From NCBI GenBank assembly GCA_023416275.1, contig JAEZIB010000041.1, positions 1 through 31,469 on the forward strand: a DNA stretch of 31,469 bases, in the 5' to 3' direction. The notes under the pieces were generated by a model. The model did not search any database and was not told the DNA's origin. It saw only the letters and a list, made by a program, of their open reading frames with translations. Both the position numbers and the translations under genes were made by a program. Origin of the DNA: Bacillota bacterium. Its GTDB lineage: Bacteria; Bacillota; Clostridia; Acetivibrionales; DSM-1351. Shown piece by piece: positions 7,108 through 14,679 of this stretch. Numbering within the stretch: position 1 is the first letter of the stretch; every line of letters begins with the position of its first letter.

Positions 7108-7425
7108 TTATATTCTTTCACCAACTAGAACATATAATGTTGTGTATGGCAAGTTTCTTTTTCCATAAAGTATTATATCTATTAGCCTTTCCTGTGAAAT
7201 CATTGCTCCTGATTTCAAAATCTTACTATAGTAGTTATAATAATTAAGTGCTGCGTCTTCCAATAAAATAGGACCATCATTCAATTCTTTGCAATACTTT
7301 ATATCAAGCATGTTTGTTTTATAAAGCAAAGACTTCCACCATTCGGGGCAATGGTATTTTGAAAAACACTCCTTCCAAACACTCCAGTTATTTTTAAAAT
7401 TATATACTAAATTTTCTATGTCCAT
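7108..7425 (-). CDS. hypothetical protein, 105 residues
   Basis: A small soluble protein, rich in tyrosine, lysine and leucine, with WSVWKECFSKYHCPEWWKSL near the N-terminus. No signal peptide, membrane segment or known motif was found. AAAGGG about eight bases before the ATG supports the start. It begins 32 bases after the end of the chemoreceptor gene on the same strand and ends near a terminator, so it may be the second gene of that transcript. It could be a small partner of the receptor, but nothing in the sequence proves it. Confidence 0.6.
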   Translation of the reverse strand: MDIENLVYNFKNNWSVWKECFSKYHCPEWWKSLLYKTNMLDIKYCKELNDGPILLEDAALNYYNYYSKILKSGAMISQERLIDIILYGKRNLPYTTLYVLVGERI

Positions 7426-7457
7426 ACAAGACCCTTTAATTCACTGTATTAAAATAC

Positions 7458-9575
7458 TTATACCATGAATTTCTTAATCAATCTATGTAAGTCTTCTGCA
7501 ACAGCAGCTAAATCTTGTCCAGAATTTGCTATATCTCCTATGGTAGCCGCTTGCTCTTCCATTGATGCAGATGCCTCCTCAGTTCCGGCAGCATTTTCCT
7601 CAGATATCGCCGACAAATTTTGAGTAAGATCAATTATCTTATTCTTATTAGCTGTCATAAGTTCTGCAAAACTATTTAATTTTTCGATAATATCCTTTAC
7701 AGAATCTATTGACGTTGCAATCAATGCAAACTCATCTTCAGTGTTTTTTACACTTTCTGCCTGAGAATCTCCGAGACCTTTTAGATTTTTCATGGTATCA
7801 ACTGCTTCTTGAGATTTTAACTTGAGCTCATCAATGACAAGCTTAATTTCATTTGTGAATAAATTGGATTGCTCAGCTAACTTTCTAATCTCATCTGCAA
7901 CGACTGCAAAACCCTTTCCTGCCTCACCTGCTCTGGCTGACTCAATCGCTGCATTTAGTGCCAGTAGGTTTGTCTGTTCTGCAATGCTTTTAATCATTTG
8001 GCTGGCATTCTCAATTTTATCCGCACTTTCATTATTATTTATAATAATTTTATAAACTGCTTTTGATGCATTATTATTCTGATTATTTTTTTCTACCAGT
8101 TCTTTTAGAATTGACAAGCCTCTTTCTTTTCTTTCATCAATAGTTACAGCAGCAGCATTAAGTTCTTTTATTAAATCAACATCTTGCTCCAAAATACTGC
8201 CTAGCTCCTCTACATTATTAGATGCTATCTCTGTGTCTTTAGCTTGATCGCTAGCTCCTCGTGCAATTTCTTGTATAGTTCGTGCAACCTCATCAGATGA
8301 TATAGCCGCCTGTTGAGCAGTTATAGTCAGTTCCTCAGAAGATGCCGCAATCTGTTGTGCCGATTGAGATGTTTTGACAACAAACTCTTTTACACTCTCT
8401 TCCATTGTCTTAAGAGCATTTGCCATAATACCTATTTCATCTTTTCTAGTATTGTACTTTACTGCTTCTGATCTTTCATAAAAAGAAAAATCAAGTGCTG
8501 ATTGCCTCTTAAGAACTTCCACTATGCTAAATATCGGTTTTGTAACTGTTTTCCTAATGGCAATAGAAAGAATTACAAGTGTTAATACAAGTGCAAACAC
8601 AGCTAAAATTATAAGAATCTTTAACATAGTATAAAACTCTGATAAAAAATATTTATAATAAGTTATTGAACATATAGACCAATTTGTATCTGTACCTTCA
8701 AATTTTATCGGCACGAAAACCTTAAGTGTTTTTTCACCCGTTACAGCAGAATTGTCAACTATATCAAATTCCTCACCTTTTGCTATTTTCTCAATTAGAT
8801 AACTATTTTTTGCATCAACATCAACCAGATTTGTCAAAATCATTTCGGGTTTTGTACCATGTGCTACAAACATACCGTTTGAAGACAAAATAGTTGAATA
8901 GCCACTTTCTGAGCTCATATCCTCAGTCAACTTTTGAAATCCTGTAATGTCTATGTCAACAGCAACTATTCCTATAAATTTTCCGGATGTATCAATAATC
9001 GGAAGTGCTTGTGTAACAAGCATGTATTTTTTACCATCAACTTCATAAGGCAATGGCTCTGTAATTGTATGCTTGTTTGTTTTCTTTGTTTCTGAATACC
9101 ATAGCGACTCTTCCTTATCATAATCAACCAAGGCTGTAATATCAAAACCATTTGTTCCTCTTGATACATATGGAATCACACGTCCAGTCGCATCATGGTA
9201 CTTTGTATTTACATACTCTGAATCCCTTCCGTCAAAAGCATTTGGCTCAAAGCAAACACAAGCACCAAATATAGAATCGTTTGACTTCATGGTATCCTCA
9301 AGCATTTTAATTACGTCCTCACGATTTTTTGAAGAACTGCTTAATATGCTGTATATTCTAGTTTCTAAATCTTTTGCTGACTGAAAAGTTTTAATATAAA
9401 GCTCATTTACCTTAGCAGCTGCAACTCTATCTTCGTTTACAGCTATCTGCTTTGCATTGCTTACCTGCGAGTTGTAAACCTCATTAGAAATTAATGAAAA
9501 GATAATAACAAAAACAAAAAACATTACACTAACAATTAGCAAGTTTAATCTTACACCAAGCTTTCTAAATCTCAT
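7458..9575 (-). CDS. methyl-accepting chemotaxis protein with dCache sensor
   Basis: 705 residues. TM1 is near residues 12-32. It is followed by a roughly 280-residue extracellular dCache-type double sensor (the GIVAVDIDITGF block is the typical core strand), TM2 near 318-341, a HAMP linker, and a long coiled-coil signalling domain. The conserved hairpin tip reads NLLALNAAIESARAGEAG, then KGFAVVADEIRKLAEQS. This tip contacts CheA and CheW. The likely ligand is a small molecule such as an amino or organic acid, by analogy only. GAGGAG seven bases before the ATG sets the start, and a good promoter lies at 9627-9655. No che genes are nearby, so this is an orphan receptor gene. Confidence 0.95.
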   Translation of the reverse strand: MRFRKLGVRLNLLIVSVMFFVFVIIFSLISNEVYNSQVSNAKQIAVNEDRVAAAKVNELYIKTFQSAKDLETRIYSILSSSSKNREDVIKMLEDTMKSNDSIFGACVCFEPNAFDGRDSEYVNTKYHDATGRVIPYVSRGTNGFDITALVDYDKEESLWYSETKKTNKHTITEPLPYEVDGKKYMLVTQALPIIDTSGKFIGIVAVDIDITGFQKLTEDMSSESGYSTILSSNGMFVAHGTKPEMILTNLVDVDAKNSYLIEKIAKGEEFDIVDNSAVTGEKTLKVFVPIKFEGTDTNWSICSITYYKYFLSEFYTMLKILIILAVFALVLTLVILSIAIRKTVTKPIFSIVEVLKRQSALDFSFYERSEAVKYNTRKDEIGIMANALKTMEESVKEFVVKTSQSAQQIAASSEELTITAQQAAISSDEVARTIQEIARGASDQAKDTEIASNNVEELGSILEQDVDLIKELNAAAVTIDERKERGLSILKELVEKNNQNNNASKAVYKIIINNNESADKIENASQMIKSIAEQTNLLALNAAIESARAGEAGKGFAVVADEIRKLAEQSNLFTNEIKLVIDELKLKSQEAVDTMKNLKGLGDSQAESVKNTEDEFALIATSIDSVKDIIEKLNSFAELMTANKNKIIDLTQNLSAISEENAAGTEEASASMEEQAATIGDIANSGQDLAAVAEDLHRLIKKFMV

Positions 9576-9626
9576 ATTTATTCTCCTCGCCTCATATTTT
9601 TTACATTCTTCCTTTATTTTGGTATT

Positions 9627-9655
9627 ATTCTAACATTTTATGACTGTTTTTACAA
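9627..9655 (-). promoter_or_regulatory. sigma-A-type promoter of the chemoreceptor gene
   Basis: On the minus strand TTGTAA, then exactly 17 bases, then TAGAAT with TGT directly before it (extended -10). The predicted transcript starts about 45 bases before the ribosome binding site. It is not a sigma-D (TAAA/GCCGATAA) motility promoter. Confidence 0.6.
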
Positions 9656-9923
9656 TACAATACTTACGTATTGCTGTAATAATTTGTAACAGACATTCTT
9701 CAAACGTATGCTTTAGGTATTGAAAGAGCAACTATTAAGCTACTAAATATGGATTATTGAACATGCAAAAATAACTTAAAATTTTTTTAATATTGAAAAG
9801 AAAAATTTTAAGTTTATAAATACGGTTTAATATATTGTTAGTGAAAAGCTATGTTCTATATGTTGTAAAGTAAATGGCTAAATAGTCTTTTTTAATACAT
9901 TACCTTATTTGTATCCAAAAATT
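9656..9923. other. intergenic stretch upstream of the chemoreceptor
   Basis: About 270 bases with no open frame of note. The main structure is a perfect AT-only inverted repeat, AACTTAAAATTTTT at 9773-9786 with AAAAATTTTAAGTT at 9801-9814, around a 14-nt loop. It could be a weak terminator or a protein-binding site. Confidence 0.45.
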
Positions 9924-9950
9924 AAAACTCTCCGAAATAGGGAGAGTTTT
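9924..9950. terminator. intrinsic terminator after the DinB-fold gene
   Basis: A perfect 10-bp stem, AAAACTCTCC with GGAGAGTTTT, around a 7-nt loop. T runs lie on the minus-strand exit side, 31 bases past the stop codon at 9981. Confidence 0.75.
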
Positions 9951-9980
9951 AAAGTTAAAGTATTGCAAGTAATTCTATTA

Positions 9981-10463
9981 TTATTTATTTTGCGATTTTT
10001 CCAGCTCACTTAACCTCTCTCTAAAATGAGTCAAATGACTCTTCATATGGTCAACATAGTGAGTTACTAATTTTTCAAAAGTTATAAATGTAGAATCCTC
10101 ATCCCAATTAATATTCCACTTATTTTGCAAGCACTTTTCATCTATATTCAGAATAATATTTACTATTAATTTATTATAGTAATAAAACAATAACAAAAGT
10201 TCTATAAACTTCAAATTCTGATGTTTCTGTATTCTAAGCCACTCACTATTATTGTAATCGGGGAATTCAAGTGCCTCCGATAATTGGAACCTTATAAAGC
10301 GTTGATGATTATTTGATGCAGAATCAATCAAATGACCAATTATTTCTTTTAATGTCCATTTGTCCTGAGAAATTCTAAGTGATGTAATATGTTCATCAAG
10401 CCCAGAAAAATCACTCTTATATATTTCAATTATTGTCTCTAGCTCTTCTGCAATACTATTCAT
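9981..10463 (-). CDS. DinB-like domain protein
   Basis: 160 residues, the standard size for the DinB/YfiT-like four-helix metalloenzyme fold. The visible signature is WTLKEIIGHLIDSASNNHQR with H44 in the first metal site, and a second cluster THYVDHMKSHLTHF with candidates H135, H139 and H143. Members are thiol- or metal-dependent transferases and stress proteins, mostly uncharacterised. GGGAGGGCG just upstream of the ATG gives a strong start. The gene has its own terminator. The lipoprotein gene lies 98 bases upstream on the same strand, with a small cysteine-rich open stub between them. Confidence 0.85.
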   Translation of the reverse strand: MNSIAEELETIIEIYKSDFSGLDEHITSLRISQDKWTLKEIIGHLIDSASNNHQRFIRFQLSEALEFPDYNNSEWLRIQKHQNLKFIELLLLFYYYNKLIVNIILNIDEKCLQNKWNINWDEDSTFITFEKLVTHYVDHMKSHLTHFRERLSELEKSQNK

Positions 10464-10488
10464 ACGCCCTCCCTCAAACTATTTCAAA

Positions 10489-10557
10489 TTAGTCATCTGT
10501 ATGCATAAATGTTGTTTTGCAACAATCACTTCTGGTTTTGATACACCTGCATCCACC
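10489..10557 (-). pseudogene. cysteine-rich open stub
   Basis: A minus-strand frame that overlaps the end of the lipoprotein gene continues past it for 22 codons to a stop at 10489, reading GGCRCIKTRSDCCKTTFM and HTDD. The CxC and CC pairs look protein-like. There is no convincing start or ribosome binding site. It may be the tail of a lost gene or a short chance frame. Confidence 0.2.
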
Positions 10558-10561
10558 CTTT

Positions 10562-11758
10562 TCAATCTTCTGGACGGGGATTTCCAAACCTAGAAATCTC
10601 ACCGTTAACCAGTTGAAGTTGGGAAGTCACAAGGGTTTTGCCACCATTATAATCCGTCTGTGTTACCATTAGCTTTCCGTCTTGCATGGATAAATAGTAG
10701 TCATAATACATACGGTCAACCAATGAATATTCCTTGCTATTCACATAATCATAAACAATCACCCGATTATCTACAATACCAGACCCAAAACTGACCGTAG
10801 TGCAGATTTCTGGCTTACCGTCATTGGTTAAATCAGCCAAATAGACATTCCAAACGGGCATACCGAGAATTAAATCTCTATCACCAGCTGTAATTTTTTC
10901 AGGCGTCCAAGTAAACTTAACACCCGGAAATTCTGGCAAGGACAGTTCTCTGCTTTTACCCCAAGGCATTTCTTCACCATTTAAAAAGTCAAGCCATTTT
11001 TGTGTTTTATACTCTGGAATACTTTTGATTCCCAGAAAATCATCAAACACCAATCCTGTTGAAACATTTAGGTTCAATGGAAAACTTTCGCCACTTGCAT
11101 TGCGTTCAATCCTACAGCTTGTGTTTCCGTCAACATCATAAATAATAGTCAAGGTATATTTGCCTTCAACGTCATAAATTCTATAATCCGGGTCAATGAC
11201 AACGCAGGCATACTTTTCAAAATCGGCTTGGGTAAGGGCACTCCCTTTTCCAGCCAATTCTCTAACCATCTCAAGTGTTAATGCATCACCAGCGTGCTTG
11301 CTGTACTTACCTATATACTCAGCCTTGGAACGGTATTTATACACTGCACCAATCTTTGTGAAAGCTATACCGGAGGACATCTTCAACGTGAGTGTGTCCC
11401 CGTCATCAGAAACAGAAAAAGTGGCGCTGGTGTTTTGGTCACAAGTGATAAATAATTCATCACCGCTTACCTTATAGTTTCCTTTTCCTGACATACCAAC
11501 ACTACTAATCGGCGGCTGTGATAACATTGCGTTACCATTTTCATATAGTGTAACAGTGGGCATCATTGCAAAGGCATCTTCGCCAATTAAAACATAAGTC
11601 TGTGGCGTTTCGTGCAATGTAAAACTTCCTCTGTTCTCGTCTCGAAGAACAGTTGAACTGCACCCAGATACGGCAAGCAACAGCATACTTACAATTATAA
11701 ACATAAGCTTCTTCAATATCCTCATCCTCCCACATCGTTTGCAAGCAGTAATATTCAT
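10562..11758 (-). CDS. putative lipoprotein with FG-GAP/VCBS-like C-terminal region
   Basis: Up to 398 residues. A lipoprotein signal is clear: LKKLMFIIVSMLLLAVSGCS, with the lipobox VSGC. The C-terminal part holds WNVYLADLTNDGKPEICTTV and SFGSGIVDNRVIVYDY, a calcium-binding-like DLTNDGKPE motif seen in repeats and in extracellular parts of clostridial BlaR1/M56-type proteins. So it is probably an outer-face sensor or binding protein. The start is debatable: the ATG at 11758 overlaps the upstream gene's stop as ATGA, while a TTG at 11716 sits nine bases after GGGAGG and would give the more typical short signal peptide. It is coupled to the 58-residue membrane peptide gene. Function unknown. 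Confidence 0.7.
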   Translation of the reverse strand: MNITACKRCGRMRILKKLMFIIVSMLLLAVSGCSSTVLRDENRGSFTLHETPQTYVLIGEDAFAMMPTVTLYENGNAMLSQPPISSVGMSGKGNYKVSGDELFITCDQNTSATFSVSDDGDTLTLKMSSGIAFTKIGAVYKYRSKAEYIGKYSKHAGDALTLEMVRELAGKGSALTQADFEKYACVVIDPDYRIYDVEGKYTLTIIYDVDGNTSCRIERNASGESFPLNLNVSTGLVFDDFLGIKSIPEYKTQKWLDFLNGEEMPWGKSRELSLPEFPGVKFTWTPEKITAGDRDLILGMPVWNVYLADLTNDGKPEICTTVSFGSGIVDNRVIVYDYVNSKEYSLVDRMYYDYYLSMQDGKLMVTQTDYNGGKTLVTSQLQLVNGEISRFGNPRPED

Positions 11759-11931
11759 TTTTGGTTATTATATCTTTTCTTATAGTTAAACCCTAGAGAT
11801 AAAAATGCTAAGGCCAAGCAAATGTAAGTGATTCCCATGAGTTGTTTATTGTCAACAAAGCTTAAAATGGATGCTATTGTAAATAAGATACCAGAAAAGA
11901 AAAACAAAGTATAGAAAAGATTTTTTTTCAT
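11755..11931 (-). CDS. small two-helix membrane peptide, 58 residues
   Basis: A short open frame starting MKKNLFYTLFFFSGILFTIA. It has two hydrophobic helices (about residues 6-25 and 32-48), a polar turn FVDNKQ and a basic tail NYKKRYNNQK. AAGGGGG about nine bases before the ATG is a strong ribosome binding site. The stop codon overlaps the ATG of the lipoprotein gene by four bases (ATGA), indicating translational coupling and a shared role. The family is not recognised. It could be a small partner subunit or a stability factor for the lipoprotein. Confidence 0.65.
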   Translation of the reverse strand: MKKNLFYTLFFFSGILFTIASILSFVDNKQLMGITYICLALAFLSLGFNYKKRYNNQK

Positions 11932-11990
11932 AATAATATCCCCCTTCTCTCTCTACCTATATAAATTCCAAAGAGCCTGCCATTATATTT

Positions 11991-12040
11991 AATATATATA
12001 CCATAAACGCTTTATATATATATGCCATAAACACTTTTAT
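11991..12040. repeat. two-copy 24-bp direct repeat
   Basis: Two tandem copies of (AT)n-CCATAAAC(G/A)CTTT(T)AT sit about 60-110 bases upstream of the start of the small membrane peptide gene. The position suits an operator or activator site, but no known binding motif was recognised. Confidence 0.4.
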
Positions 12041-12308
12041 AAATAATCACCATTTCAAATTATATAAGTAATAATGTTTTCACAAAATCTAATTTTTCTA
12101 CATAAAAACAAAAAAACTATTACACTAATTTTATATTTGGAATTATATGGTGTCAATAGTAATGTTGCTTGGTTGGTATTCTTCTTCCACTCGCATAGTG
12201 GTTTCATAAATTTATTAAATTTTTCCCATATATGTGTATTATTTTTGTTTATGTATACAATTCTATCTAAAGTATATTTATCTATTTTCTTTAAGGTTTT
12301 TATAAGTC

Positions 12309-12344
12309 AAAAAAGGCTGTTCAAAGTTAAATTTTGAAACAGCC
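12309..12344 (-). terminator. intrinsic terminator of the two-repeat secreted protein gene
   Basis: On the minus strand GGCTGTTTCAAA pairs with TTTGAACAGCC with a one-base bulge, followed by TTTTTT. It lies 39 bases past the stop codon at 12383. Confidence 0.75.
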
Positions 12345-12382
12345 CCTTTCAATAAAAATGCAGATTTATAATATGTAATTTT

Positions 12383-12958
12383 TTACCTTCCCGTAACAGT
12401 GCCAGAATATGTAGCATTTATCCTTACCTGCAACAGACTTCCTATGGGGTTTCCTGTAGCAATTGGCGACCAACACACAGCATTTGTTAAATAGAGCGTC
12501 CCACTATATGTACCATCGTTATAATAAACAGTTGGTGAAACATATGATGACGGCGAATTTGCATACTTAGAAAAGTCTGAAGGATATACTATATTTGTAT
12601 ACAAGCTGTCATAGGTTACGGTTTTCGTCCTACGTGCGTAAACAGTACCAGAATATTCTGCATTTATTCTTACTTGTAACTGATCTCCCATAACAATTGG
12701 TGACCAACACATTGCTCTAGTTAAATTGAGAGTCCCCTTATATGTACCATCGTCATAATAAGTTGTTGGTGAAACATATGATGCTGGTGAATTTGCATAA
12801 TTGGCAAATTCTGAAGGGCTTACAGTAAAGTAATACATCCTGCTGGTATTTACAGTTTTCGATGCATCAACTGCAAAAACACTGAGACTCAAACTACTTA
12901 ACATAAGTGCAAATATTAGCATAAAACTTACTGTTTTTTTAGAAATATTAATCGTCAT
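12383..12958 (-). CDS. secreted protein with two tandem 75-80 residue repeats
   Basis: 191 residues. The Sec signal peptide (residues 1-32) ends in SLSVFAVDA. The mature protein is two near-copies of one module, about residues 46-110 and 128-191. Each reads PS(E/D)F-YANSP-SYVSPT-YY(D/N)DGTY, then GTL-LT-A-CWSPI, then LQVRINA-YSGTV. YDDGTYKGTL-like strands resemble small cell-surface beta-sandwich modules of clostridia. No catalytic residues stand out. One cysteine per repeat (CWSP) could form a disulfide. AAGGGG ten bases before the ATG sets the start, and an excellent promoter lies at 13015-13043. Probably an abundant secreted or wall-associated protein; the ligand is unknown. Confidence 0.75.
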   Translation of the reverse strand: MTINISKKTVSFMLIFALMLSSLSLSVFAVDASKTVNTSRMYYFTVSPSEFANYANSPASYVSPTTYYDDGTYKGTLNLTRAMCWSPIVMGDQLQVRINAEYSGTVYARRTKTVTYDSLYTNIVYPSDFSKYANSPSSYVSPTVYYNDGTYSGTLYLTNAVCWSPIATGNPIGSLLQVRINATYSGTVTGR

Positions 12959-13014
12959 GTTTTTAATCCCCTTTCAAATTTAGTTTTATACATAAACCTG
13001 CATTTAATAAATAT

Positions 13015-13043
13015 ATTATACCAATTACTTGTTATATTGTAAA
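13015..13043 (-). promoter_or_regulatory. strong sigma-A promoter with extended -10
   Basis: On the minus strand TTTACA, then exactly 17 bases, then TATAAT preceded by TGG. This is near consensus and is the best promoter in the window. It drives the secreted two-repeat protein gene starting at 12958, with a leader of about 50 bases. Confidence 0.75.
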
Positions 13044-13214
13044 TAATTGTTATTTAATAATCAAAATATTGTTAAGCACGTTGAAAAACAAGTAGAATGT
13101 GCTTATCTTGTCTATGATAAAATAAAAAATAGTAAATAAATTTTTTTGTATTTATTTTTATTTCAAGAAATTTATTTGAAATCATTGAATAAAATATTTA
13201 TTGAGGTGAATAAA

Positions 13215-13547
13215 ATGTTACATATAAAAATTGATACAACTAAGAAAACACTATCCTTATTTAATGATTCAAATTTAATAAAGATATATTCTGTTGCTGT
13301 TGGTAAGCCTTCTACCCCAACACCCTTAGGCAACTGGACTATTATAAAAAAAGGGTTATGGGGAGAGCATTTTGGCGGACATTTTATGCAGCTCAGTATC
13401 CCTTTTGGAATCTACGGAATACATGGAACCGACAAGCCCTGGTCAATTTCTCAGGCTGCCAGTAATGGCTGCATAAGAATGTATAATAATGATGCGGCTG
13501 AATTATATGATAAAGTTACGCTTGGTACACCAGTCTATATATTTTAG
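13215..13547 (+). CDS. L,D-transpeptidase (YkuD) domain protein without signal peptide
   Basis: 110 residues that are almost only the catalytic domain. It carries the YkuD motif: H70 in YGIHGT, then SNGCIRM with catalytic C86 and R88. Members make 3-3 crosslinks in peptidoglycan or attach proteins to it, outside the cell. GAGGTGA five bases before the ATG at 13215 fixes the start. The longer frame to 13146 has no site, and its leader (YLFLFQEIYLKSLNKIFIEV) is not a convincing signal peptide. There is no LysM or other binding domain. So either export is non-classical or the protein acts elsewhere. It is divergent from the secreted two-repeat gene and convergent with the azoreductase gene. Confidence 0.85.
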   Translation: MLHIKIDTTKKTLSLFNDSNLIKIYSVAVGKPSTPTPLGNWTIIKKGLWGEHFGGHFMQLSIPFGIYGIHGTDKPWSISQAASNGCIRMYNNDAAELYDKVTLGTPVYIF

Positions 13548-13561
13548 ATTTGAAAAGTTAT

Positions 13562-13611
13562 AAAAAATAAAAGATTGCTGCTTTTTGTATAGCTTCAACC
13601 CTTTATTTTTA
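13562..13611. terminator. bidirectional terminator between convergent genes
   Basis: An imperfect long hairpin with AAATAAA/TTTATTT outer arms and a GGTTG...CAATC inner stem (one wobble) on the minus strand. It fills the gap between the stop codons at 13547 and 13615. Confidence 0.55.
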
Positions 13612-13614
13612 TAC

Positions 13615-14262
13615 TTATATTTCAATCTGCTCAACTAGTGCATCAATTTTAGCTGCAGCCTTTTCAATTGCTTCCTGGCGTTCAGTTTCAGTAGTTCCTG
13701 TTCCATCAACCAGAAGCTCTTCAAGTTTTTTAATGCCCAAAAATTTCATAATATCATGGACATAATTTAAGCCCTTATTCAGTACCGGTCTTATAACCCA
13801 CGGTATATTTGCTCCAGAAGATTGAACATATATAAATGTACGATTTTTATCGTCTAAAAGGCCATATGGTTTATTATCATCAAAGGCAATAGTTTTATCA
13901 GCCAAAACTATGCAATGAATATATTCCAGTAATGGAGCAGGAAAGGAAAGACTCCACATTGGTGCAGCAATTACATATAAATCAGCTCCTTTAAATTGAT
14001 CACATAGCTTTATTATTTGTTTTACTTCTGCCTGTTCTTCATTTGTCAACTTAGAAAGAGCTTCTTGGTCAACTATGCTGCTTCTACTGCTAAAGTAGCA
14101 ATCCTTAAGCTGTGGTACATGCTCTTTATATAAATCTAATTCTTCTAAAACAATACTAGGATGTACTTCCAAAATTTTATTTATCAGCTTTCTTCCAACT
14201 GTCTTACTTGACGATATATCTTCAGGCTTTGAGTTAACAGTAATATAAAGTAGCTTTTTCAT
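13615..14262 (-). CDS. FMN-dependent NADH-azoreductase family flavoprotein
   Basis: 215 residues, the size of AzoR/flavodoxin-2 fold quinone reductases. The N-terminus MKKLLYITVNSKPEDISSSK is the phosphate-binding region for FMN, and APMWSLSFPAPLLEYIHCIV is the conserved FMN-ring loop (P-M-W/Y...P-A-L). FIYVQSSG matches the second flavin loop. The enzyme transfers two electrons from NAD(P)H to quinones, azo or nitro compounds in the cytoplasm. No strong ribosome binding site precedes the ATG. An orphan AGGAGGTG about 45 bases upstream has no in-frame start. The subfamily differs from E. coli AzoR in the loop, so the substrate is uncertain. Confidence 0.85.
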   Translation of the reverse strand: MKKLLYITVNSKPEDISSSKTVGRKLINKILEVHPSIVLEELDLYKEHVPQLKDCYFSSRSSIVDQEALSKLTNEEQAEVKQIIKLCDQFKGADLYVIAAPMWSLSFPAPLLEYIHCIVLADKTIAFDDNKPYGLLDDKNRTFIYVQSSGANIPWVIRPVLNKGLNYVHDIMKFLGIKKLEELLVDGTGTTETERQEAIEKAAAKIDALVEQIEI

Positions 14263-14501
14263 CTATAAGTCCATATCCCAATCTATTATAAAGAATGATA
14301 TGGCCTAGACACCTCCTGTTTTAGTATTTTAAAAAGTCCAATTTATAGTATTCTTTACTAAAAATTTAATTATATACTACCCTAAAGAGATAGTATTTTA
14401 TAACATGTAGCAATATAATGCACAGTAATTATATTGTAAACAGTTATTGTCAATATAATTACCAAAAAAACAATTTAGTTTATTTCACAATATCTCATAT
14501 A

Positions 14502-14510
14502 TGCTAGAAT
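14502..14510 (+). promoter_or_regulatory. extended -10 (TGCTAGAAT)
   Basis: TGC directly followed by TAGAAT, with only a weak -35. It would start a transcript near 14517 with a roughly 160-base leader to the lipoprotein gene at 14680. A leader that long with GC-rich hairpin potential is worth folding. Confidence 0.4.
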
Positions 14511-14619
14511 AATTGTATAAATTTGTAATTTGTAAATAATTAATCCGTATTGATAGTTTTACGAGAAGTCAGGCTGGCATAGCGTATCTCCACTCCACTC
14601 TGAGCTCAGAACTAGGTGT

Positions 14620-14647
14620 AGGCTTTGAACCGTAATTGACTTTAGTC
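14620..14647 (+). repeat. dispersed repeat motif, copy A
   Basis: GGCTTTGAACCGTAATTGAC then TTTAGT. Nearly the same string occurs at 16704-16725 and 30364-30390, always in intergenic DNA. Here only this end is clear; the matching opposite end, if any, would be near 14447-14465 (GTCAATATAATTACC), but that match is weak. Confidence 0.5.
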
Positions 14648-14679
14648 AACTTAATAATCTTTACAAGGAGATGATTTAA

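Larger units (their letters stand above)
11932..12382. other. intergenic stretch with a short tandem repeat
   Basis: About 450 very AT-rich bases. A motif CCATAAACRCTTT flanked by TATA runs occurs twice with a 24-base period (12001 and 12025). A plus-strand open frame at 12074-12337 has no ribosome binding site, is low in complexity and runs into the terminator at 12309-12344, so I do not call it a gene. Confidence 0.45.
14263..14679. other. intergenic region with repeat-like leader
   Basis: About 417 bases between divergent genes. The left part is AT-rich. An extended -10 lies at 14502-14510. The last 100 bases before the lipoprotein gene are richer in GC and contain GAGCTC and a copy of the dispersed motif GGCTTTGAACCGTAATTGACTTT. 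Confidence 0.5.

Noticed and set aside
9627..9655. Sigma-D motility promoter for the chemoreceptor
   Set aside because: No TAAA-N15-GCCGATAA motif; the visible boxes fit sigma-A.
12074..12337. Plus-strand open frame of 87 codons
   Set aside because: No ribosome binding site, low-complexity hydrophobic content, and its end lies inside the terminator of the opposite gene.
14300..14320. Orphan AGGAGGTG upstream of the azoreductase gene, suggesting a leader peptide
   Set aside because: The only frame following it (GTG) closes after a few codons, and no ATG lies at a suitable distance.
14540..14679. c-di-GMP or other known riboswitch in the lipoprotein leader
   Set aside because: The conserved cores of c-di-GMP-I and -II, and of other classes I know, are absent; the conserved part belongs to the dispersed repeat.
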